NCBI GenBank assembly: GCA_002306815.1
Contig: DBTA01000041.1
Coordinates: forward strand, 1 to 32,818
Direction of reading: 5' to 3'
DNA from: Dehalococcoidia bacterium UBA1328
GTDB lineage: Bacteria > Chloroflexota > Dehalococcoidia > Lucifugimonadales > Lucifugimonadaceae
Length of the DNA stretch: 32,818 nt
Under the pieces are notes generated by a model that was not told the origin of the DNA, did no database searches, and saw nothing but the letters and a program-made list of their open reading frames with translations. Below, piece by piece: positions 26,001-32,818 of this stretch; the stretch's first letter is position 1, and each line of letters starts with the position of its first letter. Both the position numbers and the translations under genes were made by a program.

Positions 26001-26035
26001 TCTCATTCAGTCGGCCATCAAGGACTGAGAAACTT

Positions 26036-26815
26036 CTAGAAACCCCAGACCTTAGCTGCCGTTTTGCCTAGCACCCAGTCGATATCGTCTCCGTTTGAGA
26101 AAGCCGGGTGGTTTCGCACGCCTTCAAGAGTGTTGCCATAGCCTTCCCTACCGGCACTTGGCGGGTAATCGCTGCCCCACATCATTCGGTTCGCTCCGAA
26201 TGCGTCATATGCCATTTCGAACAGCGGCGGGACGTTATCGAATTTGAACTCGGGCATAAGTCGAGGTGGTCGGGGCGTAATTTCGCCCAATCCCGGGATT
26301 TTGATCGTTGTGTTAGGGCGTTCCGCAAGTTCCAGAGCCGATTCGTATTCGGCGTACGGGGGATCGGTGATCCCAACACCTGCGAGGTGTTCGATAACGA
26401 TCGGCGTCTCAGGACATGCATCCACGATTTTCTTGAAACTGCCCGCTGAGAAACGTTTGTCGTCTCCAAGCGAACTAACCACTAACCCCAGTTCACCTGT
26501 TTTGTGCCAAATGTCCGTAACGTCCGAGAGAGCAGAGAACTCGCCATCAGGAGAGATTCGAACACCGGCGGCACCTTGTTCTGCCAGTTTTTCCAGAGTG
26601 CCCAGCGGATCAGAGTCTTCAGGGTCTACCAAAACGACCACCTTAAAGCGATCGCCACGCTTCCCCGCTTCCTTGAATAGGTAGTCGTTGTTGTACGTCC
26701 CACCGTGTTGAATCAAAACAGCACCATCGACGCCCGCCCTCTTCATCTCGAATTCAAGCGATTCGATTGGAAGAAACCAGTTGTTACCGGCGTGGCAATG
26801 GGTGTCGATGATCAT
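26036..26815 (-). CDS. metal-dependent amidohydrolase (amidohydrolase_2, lactonase-like)
   Basis: The 259-residue TIM-barrel protein carries the amidohydrolase_2 signature: His6 and His8 in DTHCHAG, His143 in IEHLAGVG, and Asp216 in MWGSDYPP. This family includes sugar lactonases such as L-fuconolactonase, 2-pyrone-4,6-dicarboxylate lactonase and decarboxylases of the ACMSD type. The neighbouring dehydrogenases and dehydratase make a sugar-lactone hydrolase the most sensible guess, but this is inference. It is encoded just downstream of the aldo-keto reductase on the same strand, with a 65-base spacer, and converges on the DegV gene. Confidence 0.8.
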   Translation of the reverse strand: MIIDTHCHAGNNWFLPIESLEFEMKRAGVDGAVLIQHGGTYNNDYLFKEAGKRGDRFKVVVLVDPEDSDPLGTLEKLAEQGAAGVRISPDGEFSALSDVTDIWHKTGELGLVVSSLGDDKRFSAGSFKKIVDACPETPIVIEHLAGVGITDPPYAEYESALELAERPNTTIKIPGLGEITPRPPRLMPEFKFDNVPPLFEMAYDAFGANRMMWGSDYPPSAGREGYGNTLEGVRNHPAFSNGDDIDWVLGKTAAKVWGF

Positions 26816-26880
26816 GTGTTTTTTTGTTGATATGGGGTGTAGTACTGGAACCTTGCTAAGTCGAAGACGACTAGAGACTG

Positions 26881-27882
26881 TTACGTAGCAATCTCCATGC
26901 CTGAGAGCCCGACTCCTGAACCTTCTGAAAGAACCAGGTCATCGATTTCTTTCTTGAGTTCGGCCGACATCTCCCAGTCTCCACCGATGTTCTCGGTTGC
27001 TTCCGCAGGTGTAACTGAACCAGCAAGAGCTACGCTAATCGAGTCATTGGCGAGAACCCATGCGATTGACAGTTGAGGGATTGTCTTGCCGTTATCGGCG
27101 GCGATCACTTTCAGTTTTTCCACCACAGCAACGTTCGCTGCGAGATTCTCAGCACCCCACGAGTTGATACCAAAGTTTGCTCCACCGCCGCGCCAGTCAT
27201 CTTCAGCGAAGGTTTTGTCCGCTCCCCAGGTTCCCGTAAGGAGACCGTGAGCGAGAGAGCCGTAAGCCATGATGCCCATTCCGTTCTCACGTACGTAAGG
27301 CATCACTTCTGCCTCAGGGCGTCGGTCGAAAATGTGGTAGCCGATCTGGTTTGTGATAATCGGGCTCGTTTCTCGGCTCTCCGACATCATTGCGACGTTG
27401 AAGTTCGAAACACCAGTGTGTCGGATCTTGCCCGCTTTCTTTGCCTTCTCAAGAGCTTCCATCGGCTCAGAGAACGCTCTGGTGTGATCGGGCCAGTGGA
27501 TCAGGAAGAGATCGATATAGTCTGTCTGCAAACGTTGAAGGCTCTCATCTATAGAGGCGGTAAGACGCTTCGGGTCTGAGTCTGAGACAGTTGCCGAACG
27601 ACGATCAGGGTTGTCCCGTACCCACTCACGGGCGCCCTTGGTGACGAGAACGATTTCATCTCGGAAATCTTTGATCGCCTTGCCCATCAGTTTTTCGCCG
27701 TAACCCCAGCCGTAAACGGCGGCTGTGTCGAACAAGGTCACGCCGTTGTCGAAAGAGGCTCGTGCGGCGGCGATCGCTTCATTATCATCAAACGCTCCGT
27801 ACATACCACGACCCATCGGCCAACCGCCGTAGCCGATGACCGAGGTCTCAAGTCCGGAGTCTCCAAACATTCGTTTTCGCAT
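26881..27882 (-). CDS. aldo-keto reductase
   Basis: An NAD(P)-dependent oxidoreductase of 333 residues with the AKR barrel. The catalytic tetrad can be seen as Asp52 and Tyr57 in LFDTAAVYGWG, Lys82 in VTKGAR, and His129 in FLIHWPD. GVSNFNVAMM (near 157-166) and a C-terminal cofactor loop (SVALAGSVTPAEATENIG) are also typical. This branch resembles bacterial AKRs that oxidise or reduce sugars and aldehydes. In this island it could oxidise an aldose to its lactone, or reduce an aldehyde. The substrate is not determined by sequence. Confidence 0.9.
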   Translation of the reverse strand: MRKRMFGDSGLETSVIGYGGWPMGRGMYGAFDDNEAIAAARASFDNGVTLFDTAAVYGWGYGEKLMGKAIKDFRDEIVLVTKGAREWVRDNPDRRSATVSDSDPKRLTASIDESLQRLQTDYIDLFLIHWPDHTRAFSEPMEALEKAKKAGKIRHTGVSNFNVAMMSESRETSPIITNQIGYHIFDRRPEAEVMPYVRENGMGIMAYGSLAHGLLTGTWGADKTFAEDDWRGGGANFGINSWGAENLAANVAVVEKLKVIAADNGKTIPQLSIAWVLANDSISVALAGSVTPAEATENIGGDWEMSAELKKEIDDLVLSEGSGVGLSGMEIAT

Positions 27883-27943
27883 TAGATTTCCTGTGTCTTT
27901 AGTAGCTTTTTGTCGTTTTCGAGATAATTGGGTGATCTGTTTA

Positions 27944-29023
27944 TTAGAAACTCACGTTACCGTTCGGATCAACCCGGGTCACGGTTCCCGAACCGGTAAA
28001 CGGTCCAGCCGTGATTTTCACTGATACGGAATCACCGGCAGCAATGTTCAAAGCTGTTCCGTCTTCCTGTGCTGATTTCAATCCTCCGTTACCAAAGCTG
28101 GTGCACGGCTCAAGCCCAGCGTTGTAGCAACGTCCGTACCAGGGATAACCGTATCCCCCTCCGAAATTTCTCCAGTACCAGAGGTACTTGAACGTCTCTA
28201 TCGGATAACTCACTGCCCAACCGATTCCGGTCTCCTCATTCAGCAGTGCGTACCATCCTTCCTTCATCTCCGTCATGTACGCCATGTCGAGCGATCGATC
28301 CTCTTTTGGCGGGATGTGTGTGAAGTCGAGTTTGGAACCATCTTTAGCGTTCATGTTAGGCCAAGGCCCACTGAAATTCGGTTCTAAATTTGAATTTGCG
28401 TCAATGCTTTCCGGGTGGCTGAGAAGCTTAGATTCGGGTACAAACAATCGTGATTGGCCTGATAGTACGGGAGGGCCGATTGTGATGTGTTCCAGCCAGA
28501 CGATATCGAGATCTTCTTCACCTTCATTCGTTACGGTTTCTTCAACTGTGAGAGTTGGAGAAACCCCGTTCAACGATAGTGTTTTGGATACCGACATTGG
28601 AGTGCGAAGACTCTTTGCTGAAAATGTGACTGAAACTCGTTCCGTTGTATCTTCGACGATTTGTGCGTCCCAAGGAATCAGGTTTACATCGCCGTGAATT
28701 CCGAAGTCGGCACCGTAAACCTGGTCAGGGTATCCTCCATGAGGTACTACTGTTTGCCATCCGCCTTCATAAAAATCCAACCAGGCTGATTGAGGGCTTC
28801 CGGTCGGCGGAACAGTCTTTTGGGGATCACGTACACCCCATGGTGTTCGCCACATGAAGTCGGTGTCAGTTGGCTTGTGGACGAAGCTGTATATGTCGGC
28901 TCCCTTGTCGGCAAGAACCGTAACTCGTACAACTCCGTTTTCGAGAATGACAGTCTTGAGCCCACGGTATGACCATGAGTCGGAAACTCGACATCCTGTT
29001 GTGCGTTCGTCCTGGTAATGCAT
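27944..29023 (-). CDS. DUF4432 protein, aldose-1-epimerase-like (copy 1)
   Basis: The 359-residue beta-sandwich protein belongs to the galactose-mutarotase-like superfamily. It starts MHYQDERTTGCRVSDSW and ends with an extended strand-rich tail. Likely active-site positions are a His in WLEHITIG (near 178) and a Glu in NAGLEPCTS (near 320), by analogy with the His/Glu pair of aldose 1-epimerases. Long aromatic segments YPIETFKYLWYW and GGGYGYPWYGR probably form the sugar pocket. It is clearly paralogous to the gene at 31569-32642. The AKAGAGAC-like purine stretch (AAAGAGACG) precedes the ATG. The Zn-dehydrogenase gene ends 12 bases upstream of this start, so the two are co-transcribed. Confidence 0.82.
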   Translation of the reverse strand: MHYQDERTTGCRVSDSWSYRGLKTVILENGVVRVTVLADKGADIYSFVHKPTDTDFMWRTPWGVRDPQKTVPPTGSPQSAWLDFYEGGWQTVVPHGGYPDQVYGADFGIHGDVNLIPWDAQIVEDTTERVSVTFSAKSLRTPMSVSKTLSLNGVSPTLTVEETVTNEGEEDLDIVWLEHITIGPPVLSGQSRLFVPESKLLSHPESIDANSNLEPNFSGPWPNMNAKDGSKLDFTHIPPKEDRSLDMAYMTEMKEGWYALLNEETGIGWAVSYPIETFKYLWYWRNFGGGYGYPWYGRCYNAGLEPCTSFGNGGLKSAQEDGTALNIAAGDSVSVKITAGPFTGSGTVTRVDPNGNVSF

Positions 29024-29035
29024 TTTGACGTCTCT

Positions 29036-30097
29036 TTACGATCCTGGCTGAATGACGATTCGGTAGATGTCTTTGTTGGGGTCAAGCATGCGTTCGAATC
29101 CGTCTTCCATTGCCCTGCTGAGCGGAACGATCTGAGAAATAAGTGGCTTCACATTGATCTTGCCTGCAGAAACTAGCTTGACCGCGGCTTCCAGGTCTCC
29201 CGGAGAAGTGGCGACTGATCCAATGATCGTGAGCTCAGGTCCGACAACGTTGTTGAAATCGATTTCCGGGGTCGTTGAATAAATACCGATTAGTAGTGTA
29301 GTGCCGCCACGACGCGTCCACTCGATTGCCATTCTTGGAGTTTCTTTAGCACCGGCTGATTCGACGACAATGTCGGGACCAATCCCGTTTGTGAGTTCGA
29401 GGAGTTTTTCCCCGGCGGCAGATAGATCGGTGGAGCTAACCACTTCGTCCGCTCCGACAACTTTCGCGAGTTCAAGGCTCTGTTCCCGCAGGTCAGCTGC
29501 AATTACGCGTGCACCGGCTGATTTGAAAGCCTGAACCGCAAGTAAGCCTACCGTTCCGCAACCGACAACCGCGACATTGTCTCCAGGACGGACGCCCGAT
29601 CGACGTACCCCGTGAACTGCCACAGTGGCTGGTTCCAGGAGTGGACCTTCTTCATCAGAAATGTTGTCGGGCATTGGCACCAGTTTTTCGGCGGGCCACA
29701 CCATGAACTCTGCCAATCCACCATCAGCCATAAAACCGGCAACAGCCATGTTTGGGCAGACCGCTTGTTGACCACGCAGGCACCAGAAACATGTGCCACA
29801 GGTCAGAACTGTGTTTATTGCGACCCGATCTCCCACAGCGACGCTGTCAACACCTTCGCCTAACTCTGCAACGGTTCCTGCGGTTTCGTGCCCAAGAACG
29901 AGTGGGGTTTGTCGGCCCGTCATTGCGTTTGGAGATCCATGTTGAACCCAGAGCGGTCCGTATTGCCACTCTTCAATGTCGGTCGCACAAATCGAGGTAC
30001 CTGTGATTCGAAGTTTTACTTCACCAGACCCTGGCGTCGGCTCGGGAATATCTTCAAGTCTGAGGTCTTTGTTGTTGTGATAAACGATTGCTTGCAT
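29036..30097 (-). CDS. zinc-dependent medium-chain alcohol dehydrogenase
   Basis: A 353-residue MDR-family NAD(P)-dependent dehydrogenase. Catalytic zinc ligands are Cys37 (in SICATD), His70-Glu71 (GHETAGTV) and Glu155 (LLEPATVAVHG). The structural zinc is held by Cys100, Cys103, Cys106 and Cys114 (TCGTCFWC...VC). The Rossmann motif is VGCGTVGLLA at 178-187. The overall pattern resembles sorbitol, threonine and 2,3-butanediol dehydrogenases. In this island it probably oxidises a sugar, polyol or 2-keto-3-deoxy sugar acid. It is the first gene of a leftward run with the DUF4432 protein, divergent from the enolase-superfamily gene. Confidence 0.92.
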   Translation of the reverse strand: MQAIVYHNNKDLRLEDIPEPTPGSGEVKLRITGTSICATDIEEWQYGPLWVQHGSPNAMTGRQTPLVLGHETAGTVAELGEGVDSVAVGDRVAINTVLTCGTCFWCLRGQQAVCPNMAVAGFMADGGLAEFMVWPAEKLVPMPDNISDEEGPLLEPATVAVHGVRRSGVRPGDNVAVVGCGTVGLLAVQAFKSAGARVIAADLREQSLELAKVVGADEVVSSTDLSAAGEKLLELTNGIGPDIVVESAGAKETPRMAIEWTRRGGTTLLIGIYSTTPEIDFNNVVGPELTIIGSVATSPGDLEAAVKLVSAGKINVKPLISQIVPLSRAMEDGFERMLDPNKDIYRIVIQPGS

Positions 30098-30307
30098 TGG
30101 GATCGCCGTGCAGTTCTACGATGGGAACGAATTGGACGAGATTCTACACGCGCGTTACTAGGTCGCACTCGTTATTCTGATGGCGTAATGAATCATTCGT
30201 CAGTGCTAAAATCCCGCTCAAAATAATCAAGATAATTCTCAGAGTAGGTCGTTTAGGCGATTTATCTCGAGCAATTGATACTCCGCTAGCCGGGAGATGA
30301 ACGGGAG
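30098..30307. promoter_or_regulatory. divergent promoter region between the Zn-dehydrogenase and dehydratase genes
   Basis: This 210-base AT-rich spacer separates two divergent catabolic genes. It has a perfect inverted repeat AATGA-a-TCATT at 30187-30197 that could be a regulator site, but with no regulator gene nearby this is speculative. Near its right end an 11-base unit is duplicated over the dehydratase start. Confidence 0.35.
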
Positions 30308-30312
30308 ATGAA
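30291..30312 (+). repeat. tandem 11-bp duplication covering ribosome site and start
   Basis: The unit cgggagatgaa occurs twice in a row, at 30291-30301 and 30302-30312. Each copy holds a GGGAG ribosome-site-like core and an ATG. The first ATG (30297) opens a four-codon frame that ends in a TGA overlapping the second ATG at 30308. Confidence 0.85.
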
Positions 30313-31486
30313 GATGAAAGCCAGCCCCAAAATTACCAAAGTTAGCGTCACCACCTTTGAGCATGAACTCGAGAACGTTGGCAAGGACTACAACACCTTC
30401 AACATGGTCTACGAGGCCGGATCGAAAATGAAGCAAAAGGGAACGGTTCTTCAGATTCACACTGACCAGGGAATTGTTGGAGAATACCCAGAAATCGGTC
30501 GAGCACTTGGCGATGTTGAAACCGTCGCTCAATACCTTATTGGTAAAGATGCTCTATCCCGCGAGAAAATTTACAACGACACCAAGCGTGGACTACGTCA
30601 CGGAGCAATGCTCGGTGTTGGTGTGATCGATATTTGTCTTTGGGACATCGCTGGAAAGTTGTACGACGAACCCCTCTATCGACTTCTCGGTGGTGAGAAA
30701 AAACCACTCCCGGCTTATGCATCGACGTTGCACGGAGACGAGAATGGTGGTCTCCAAACTCCTCAGGACTTCGCTGACTTTGCCGAGCAGTGTTACGAGA
30801 TGGGATATCGTTCGTTCAAGATCCATGGCTGGGGGATGGCGGGCAGCAATATTCAAAGAGAAGTCGATAACGTACTAAATATCGGTCAACAATTTGAAGG
30901 CCGGATGGATCTGTTGATTGATCCGGCTTGTGAGATCAAAAATTTTGGAGATGCTCTCAAGCTGGGTCTCGCTTGTGATGAGGCGGGATTTTTCTGGTGG
31001 GAGGATCCGTATCAGGACGGAGGTGTGTCGCAGTTCGCTCATCGAAAACTGCGACAGATGGTCAAGACTCCTTTGCTCCAGACCGAACACATTCGTTTGT
31101 TAGAGCAGCACGTCGACTTCATCGTTGCCGATGGAACCGACTACGTTCGAGCGGGCGCACACGAGGATGGCGGAGTGACTGGTGCAATGAAGATTGCTCA
31201 CGCCTCCGAAGGTTTTGGTCTGGACATGGAGCTGCACGGCCCTGGACCAGTTCACCGACACATCATGTCTTCTATTAGAAATACCAACTTCTTTGAACTC
31301 GGTCTAGTGCACCCGAAGGTCAAGACCACCAAAGCGCCTGTTTACCTCGGTTACAACGATGACCTCGACGGGATCGATAGTGAAGGTAACGTTTATGCCC
31401 CGGATGGTCCTGGAATTGGCGTTCCGCTTGACTGGGATTGGATCCGAGCACACCAAACCGACGAAGGCGTGCTGGCTGAAGCATAG
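30308..31486 (+). CDS. enolase-superfamily (mandelate racemase-like) dehydratase/racemase with KxH motif
   Basis: A 392-residue member of the mandelate racemase/muconate lactonizing group that abstracts a proton next to a carboxylate. Metal ligands are Asp205 (LLIDPACE), Glu232 (WWEDPY) and Glu260 (LLQTEHIR). Catalytic candidates are Lys171 and His173 in SFKIHGWG (KxH where mandelate racemase has KxK), Asp275, His300 in MELHGPGP, and Glu320 in FFELGL. The spacing follows mandelate racemase closely. It most likely dehydrates a sugar acid, but the substrate is unknown. The ATG at 30308 directly abuts GGGAG, so the in-frame ATG at 30314, six bases beyond the ribosome site, is the more plausible start. 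It ends before a strong bidirectional terminator. Confidence 0.92.
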   Translation: MKMKASPKITKVSVTTFEHELENVGKDYNTFNMVYEAGSKMKQKGTVLQIHTDQGIVGEYPEIGRALGDVETVAQYLIGKDALSREKIYNDTKRGLRHGAMLGVGVIDICLWDIAGKLYDEPLYRLLGGEKKPLPAYASTLHGDENGGLQTPQDFADFAEQCYEMGYRSFKIHGWGMAGSNIQREVDNVLNIGQQFEGRMDLLIDPACEIKNFGDALKLGLACDEAGFFWWEDPYQDGGVSQFAHRKLRQMVKTPLLQTEHIRLLEQHVDFIVADGTDYVRAGAHEDGGVTGAMKIAHASEGFGLDMELHGPGPVHRHIMSSIRNTNFFELGLVHPKVKTTKAPVYLGYNDDLDGIDSEGNVYAPDGPGIGVPLDWDWIRAHQTDEGVLAEA

Positions 31487-31513
31487 ATCAGCGTCGTTTA
31501 TGCCAATGATTGA

Positions 31514-31554
31514 AAACGGGGTGAGATCATAAATCGATCTCACCCCGTTTGTTT
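31514..31554. terminator. strong bidirectional terminator
   Basis: A perfect 15-bp stem is formed by 31514-31528 and 31536-31550 with a seven-base loop (ataaatc). On the plus strand the stem ends in TTT and is followed by GTTTG; on the minus strand it is followed by T-rich GTTTTC. It lies between the convergent dehydratase gene and DUF4432 copy 2 and should stop both transcripts. Confidence 0.9.
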
Positions 31555-31568
31555 GTCGCATGAAACTA

Positions 31569-32642
31569 CTAGAGAACAGTGACTTCGCCATCAGGAGATA
31601 TTCTCGATACCCCCGAAGTGCTTTCAAACACAACCGCCCGAACGGTTGCCGACCGGGACTCACCTGGCTTGAAAACCATCGACGTCCGTTGTTCACTTTC
31701 AGGCTCAGGCAGACCATTTGGAAGACTCGTAAACGGCTCTAATCCCACGTTGTAAGTCCGTCCATACCAGGGATAACCATACCCACCACCAAATACTTGC
31801 CAGTACCACAGGTATTTGAACGTCTCGACCGGGTACGCGAGGCCAAAGCCCACACCACGCTCGGGGTTTGTAACGGCGTACCAGCCTTCCTGTTGGTTTT
31901 TGAACACCGAGTAATCCTGCACTCGATCTGACTTCGGCGGGAATTTCGACATGTCAACGTTTTCGCCATCTTCACCCAACGCGGTCGGCCATGATCCCTC
32001 GTGGTCATCCTGCAGTCTATTTCCGCCTCCCGCGGGCACGAAGTGTTCAGCTTGAGCCATGTCGAGTCGACAGTTTGCGGTCAGAAACGGTTCACCCAGC
32101 GCCACATGTTGGCCCCACTGCGCCTCGGCATCTTCCTCAGCCTGGTTAGTGAGTGTGTCGGTGATAGTGACGACAGGACTGCCGGATGTGAGAGTCACGA
32201 CCTTTTCGATCCAGAACGGAGTCCTGACCGTCCGCACAGAGAATTTTGCGCTAACGCGTTGCGAGGTGTCTTCGACGATCACTGCGTCCCATGGCATCAA
32301 AGTCGCTTCCGTGTGTTGTCCTATATCTGCATTTGCGTAGGTGGTTGGTGATCCTCCGGTAGGCGCAATAGTTTGCCAACCACCAATGTAAGCGTCGTGC
32401 CATATGTTGTCGCCATCTCCGGTTGGAGGAGTCGATAGTTCTTGGTTTCGGATCGACCACGGGGTTCGCCACATAAACTCCGTGTCAGTTTTCTTGTGTA
32501 CCAATTCGAAAACGTCAGCACCTTTGTCAGCGACGATCGAAACTCTGAGAAGCTCATTCTCAAGTACAACCATCTTCAAACCACGGTACGTCCACGAATC
32601 TGAGATACGGCATCCGGTTGTTCGTTCATCCTGGTAATGCAT
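31569..32642 (-). CDS. DUF4432 protein, aldose-1-epimerase-like (copy 2)
   Basis: This 357-residue product is a paralogue of the protein at 27944-29023. The two share the start MHYQDERTTGCR, the DKGAD segment, FMWRTPW, GGWQT, PWDAxIVEDT, the His segment (WGQHVALG here), ETFKYLWYW, GGGYGYPWYGR and GLEPxTS. The C-terminal 40 residues differ. I chose ATG 32642 because it matches the paralogue's start and has AAAGGA five bases upstream. The open frame continues to 32729, but the extra 29 residues are unlike the family. It probably has a related sugar-binding or mutarotase role on a different sugar. It is the last gene before the right edge. Confidence 0.85.
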   Translation of the reverse strand: MHYQDERTTGCRISDSWTYRGLKMVVLENELLRVSIVADKGADVFELVHKKTDTEFMWRTPWSIRNQELSTPPTGDGDNIWHDAYIGGWQTIAPTGGSPTTYANADIGQHTEATLMPWDAVIVEDTSQRVSAKFSVRTVRTPFWIEKVVTLTSGSPVVTITDTLTNQAEEDAEAQWGQHVALGEPFLTANCRLDMAQAEHFVPAGGGNRLQDDHEGSWPTALGEDGENVDMSKFPPKSDRVQDYSVFKNQQEGWYAVTNPERGVGFGLAYPVETFKYLWYWQVFGGGYGYPWYGRTYNVGLEPFTSLPNGLPEPESEQRTSMVFKPGESRSATVRAVVFESTSGVSRISPDGEVTVL

Positions 32643-32818
32643 ACGAATCCTTTGCTTAGTTAGAGGGTTTTCTAACTGTGGCTTGAGTTTGCTCGAAACC
32701 AAACGTTTGAAGAAGGTGTTATTTTGCACATCTTCGCATTGATTGGGTGTAAAAAAAGCTGTTCTATGGAAGAATCAATGGAGTGAAGTGGCTGGACGAT
32801 GCGTGGTTTTCTTTCGAA
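32643..32818. other. upstream region of DUF4432 copy 2, to right edge
   Basis: This AT-rich leader of a leftward gene includes a six-base-pair hairpin GTTAGA/TCTAAC at 32659-32676 just upstream of the ribosome site. It might hinder translation, but it is short. No promoter is convincing, and no gene is seen up to the edge. Confidence 0.3.

Noticed and set aside
26001..26035. Hairpin TCAGTC/GACTGA between degV and the amidohydrolase as a terminator
   Set aside because: The stem is only six base pairs with a ten-base loop and lacks a U-tract on either strand.
32643..32729. 29-residue N-terminal extension of DUF4432 copy 2
   Set aside because: The paralogue starts at MHYQDERTTG and a good ribosome site (AAAGGA) precedes the inner ATG.

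Overview
The window looks like a chromosomal segment of a free-living, prototrophic bacterium, most likely a marine Chloroflexota of the Dehalococcoidia/SAR202 type. That placement is inference. It rests on a DapL-type (LL-diaminopimelate aminotransferase) lysine/DAP route, a degenerate polyprenyl synthetase that resembles Chloroflexi homologues, and a catabolic block with an enolase-superfamily dehydratase and DUF4432 sugar-mutarotase-like proteins of the kind abundant in SAR202. No rRNA, tRNA, CRISPR array, prophage or insertion sequence was seen. The only RNA gene is tmRNA.

Layout. (1) 1-1601, minus: the start of an MFS transporter running off the left edge, then a beta-propeller glycosidase-like gene broken by one in-frame TAG. 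(2) 1623-5818, minus: trans-translation and quality control, namely ssrA (tmRNA) with its terminator, smpB, a lipoprotein PDZ/S41 protease and the GTPase HflX. (3) 5847-7996, minus: dapL and dapF, completing meso-DAP synthesis. This DapF has serine at both catalytic cysteine positions. (4) 8135-12869, minus: miaA, tpiA, pgk, a polyprenyl-synthetase-like protein with ruined Asp-rich motifs, and a Sua5/YrdC protein. Two tRNA-modification genes therefore flank two glycolytic genes.

(5) 13096-19406, plus: a purine block of guaA, purD, an MtnX/SerB-like HAD phosphatase, purB, a membrane-anchored DUF3105 protein and purS. (6) 19446-24940, minus: a compact histidine operon hisZ-hisG-hisD-hisC-hisB, in which a long HisG with a C-terminal regulatory-type domain is coupled to a HisZ-like protein. 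(7) 25134-26000, plus: a DegV lipid-binding protein. (8) 26036-32642: a catabolic island with a metal-dependent amidohydrolase/lactonase, an aldo-keto reductase, a DUF4432 protein, a Zn-dependent alcohol dehydrogenase, a divergent mandelate-racemase-like dehydratase with a KxH motif, and a second DUF4432 protein facing it across a strong bidirectional terminator.

How they fit. Regions 2-6 are housekeeping (translation rescue, DAP, triose phosphates, purines, histidine). Region 8 has the enzyme classes of an oxidative, non-phosphorylative sugar or sugar-acid pathway (mutarotation, oxidation, lactone hydrolysis, dehydration, further oxidation), and the left-edge transporter and glycosidase remnant are of a similar carbohydrate-scavenging character. 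No wholly new multi-gene defence or mobile system is evident. The most unusual signals are the Ser/Ser DapF, the long HisG plus HisZ pair, the motif-less prenyltransferase homologue, the nonsense-interrupted glycosidase and the catabolic island.
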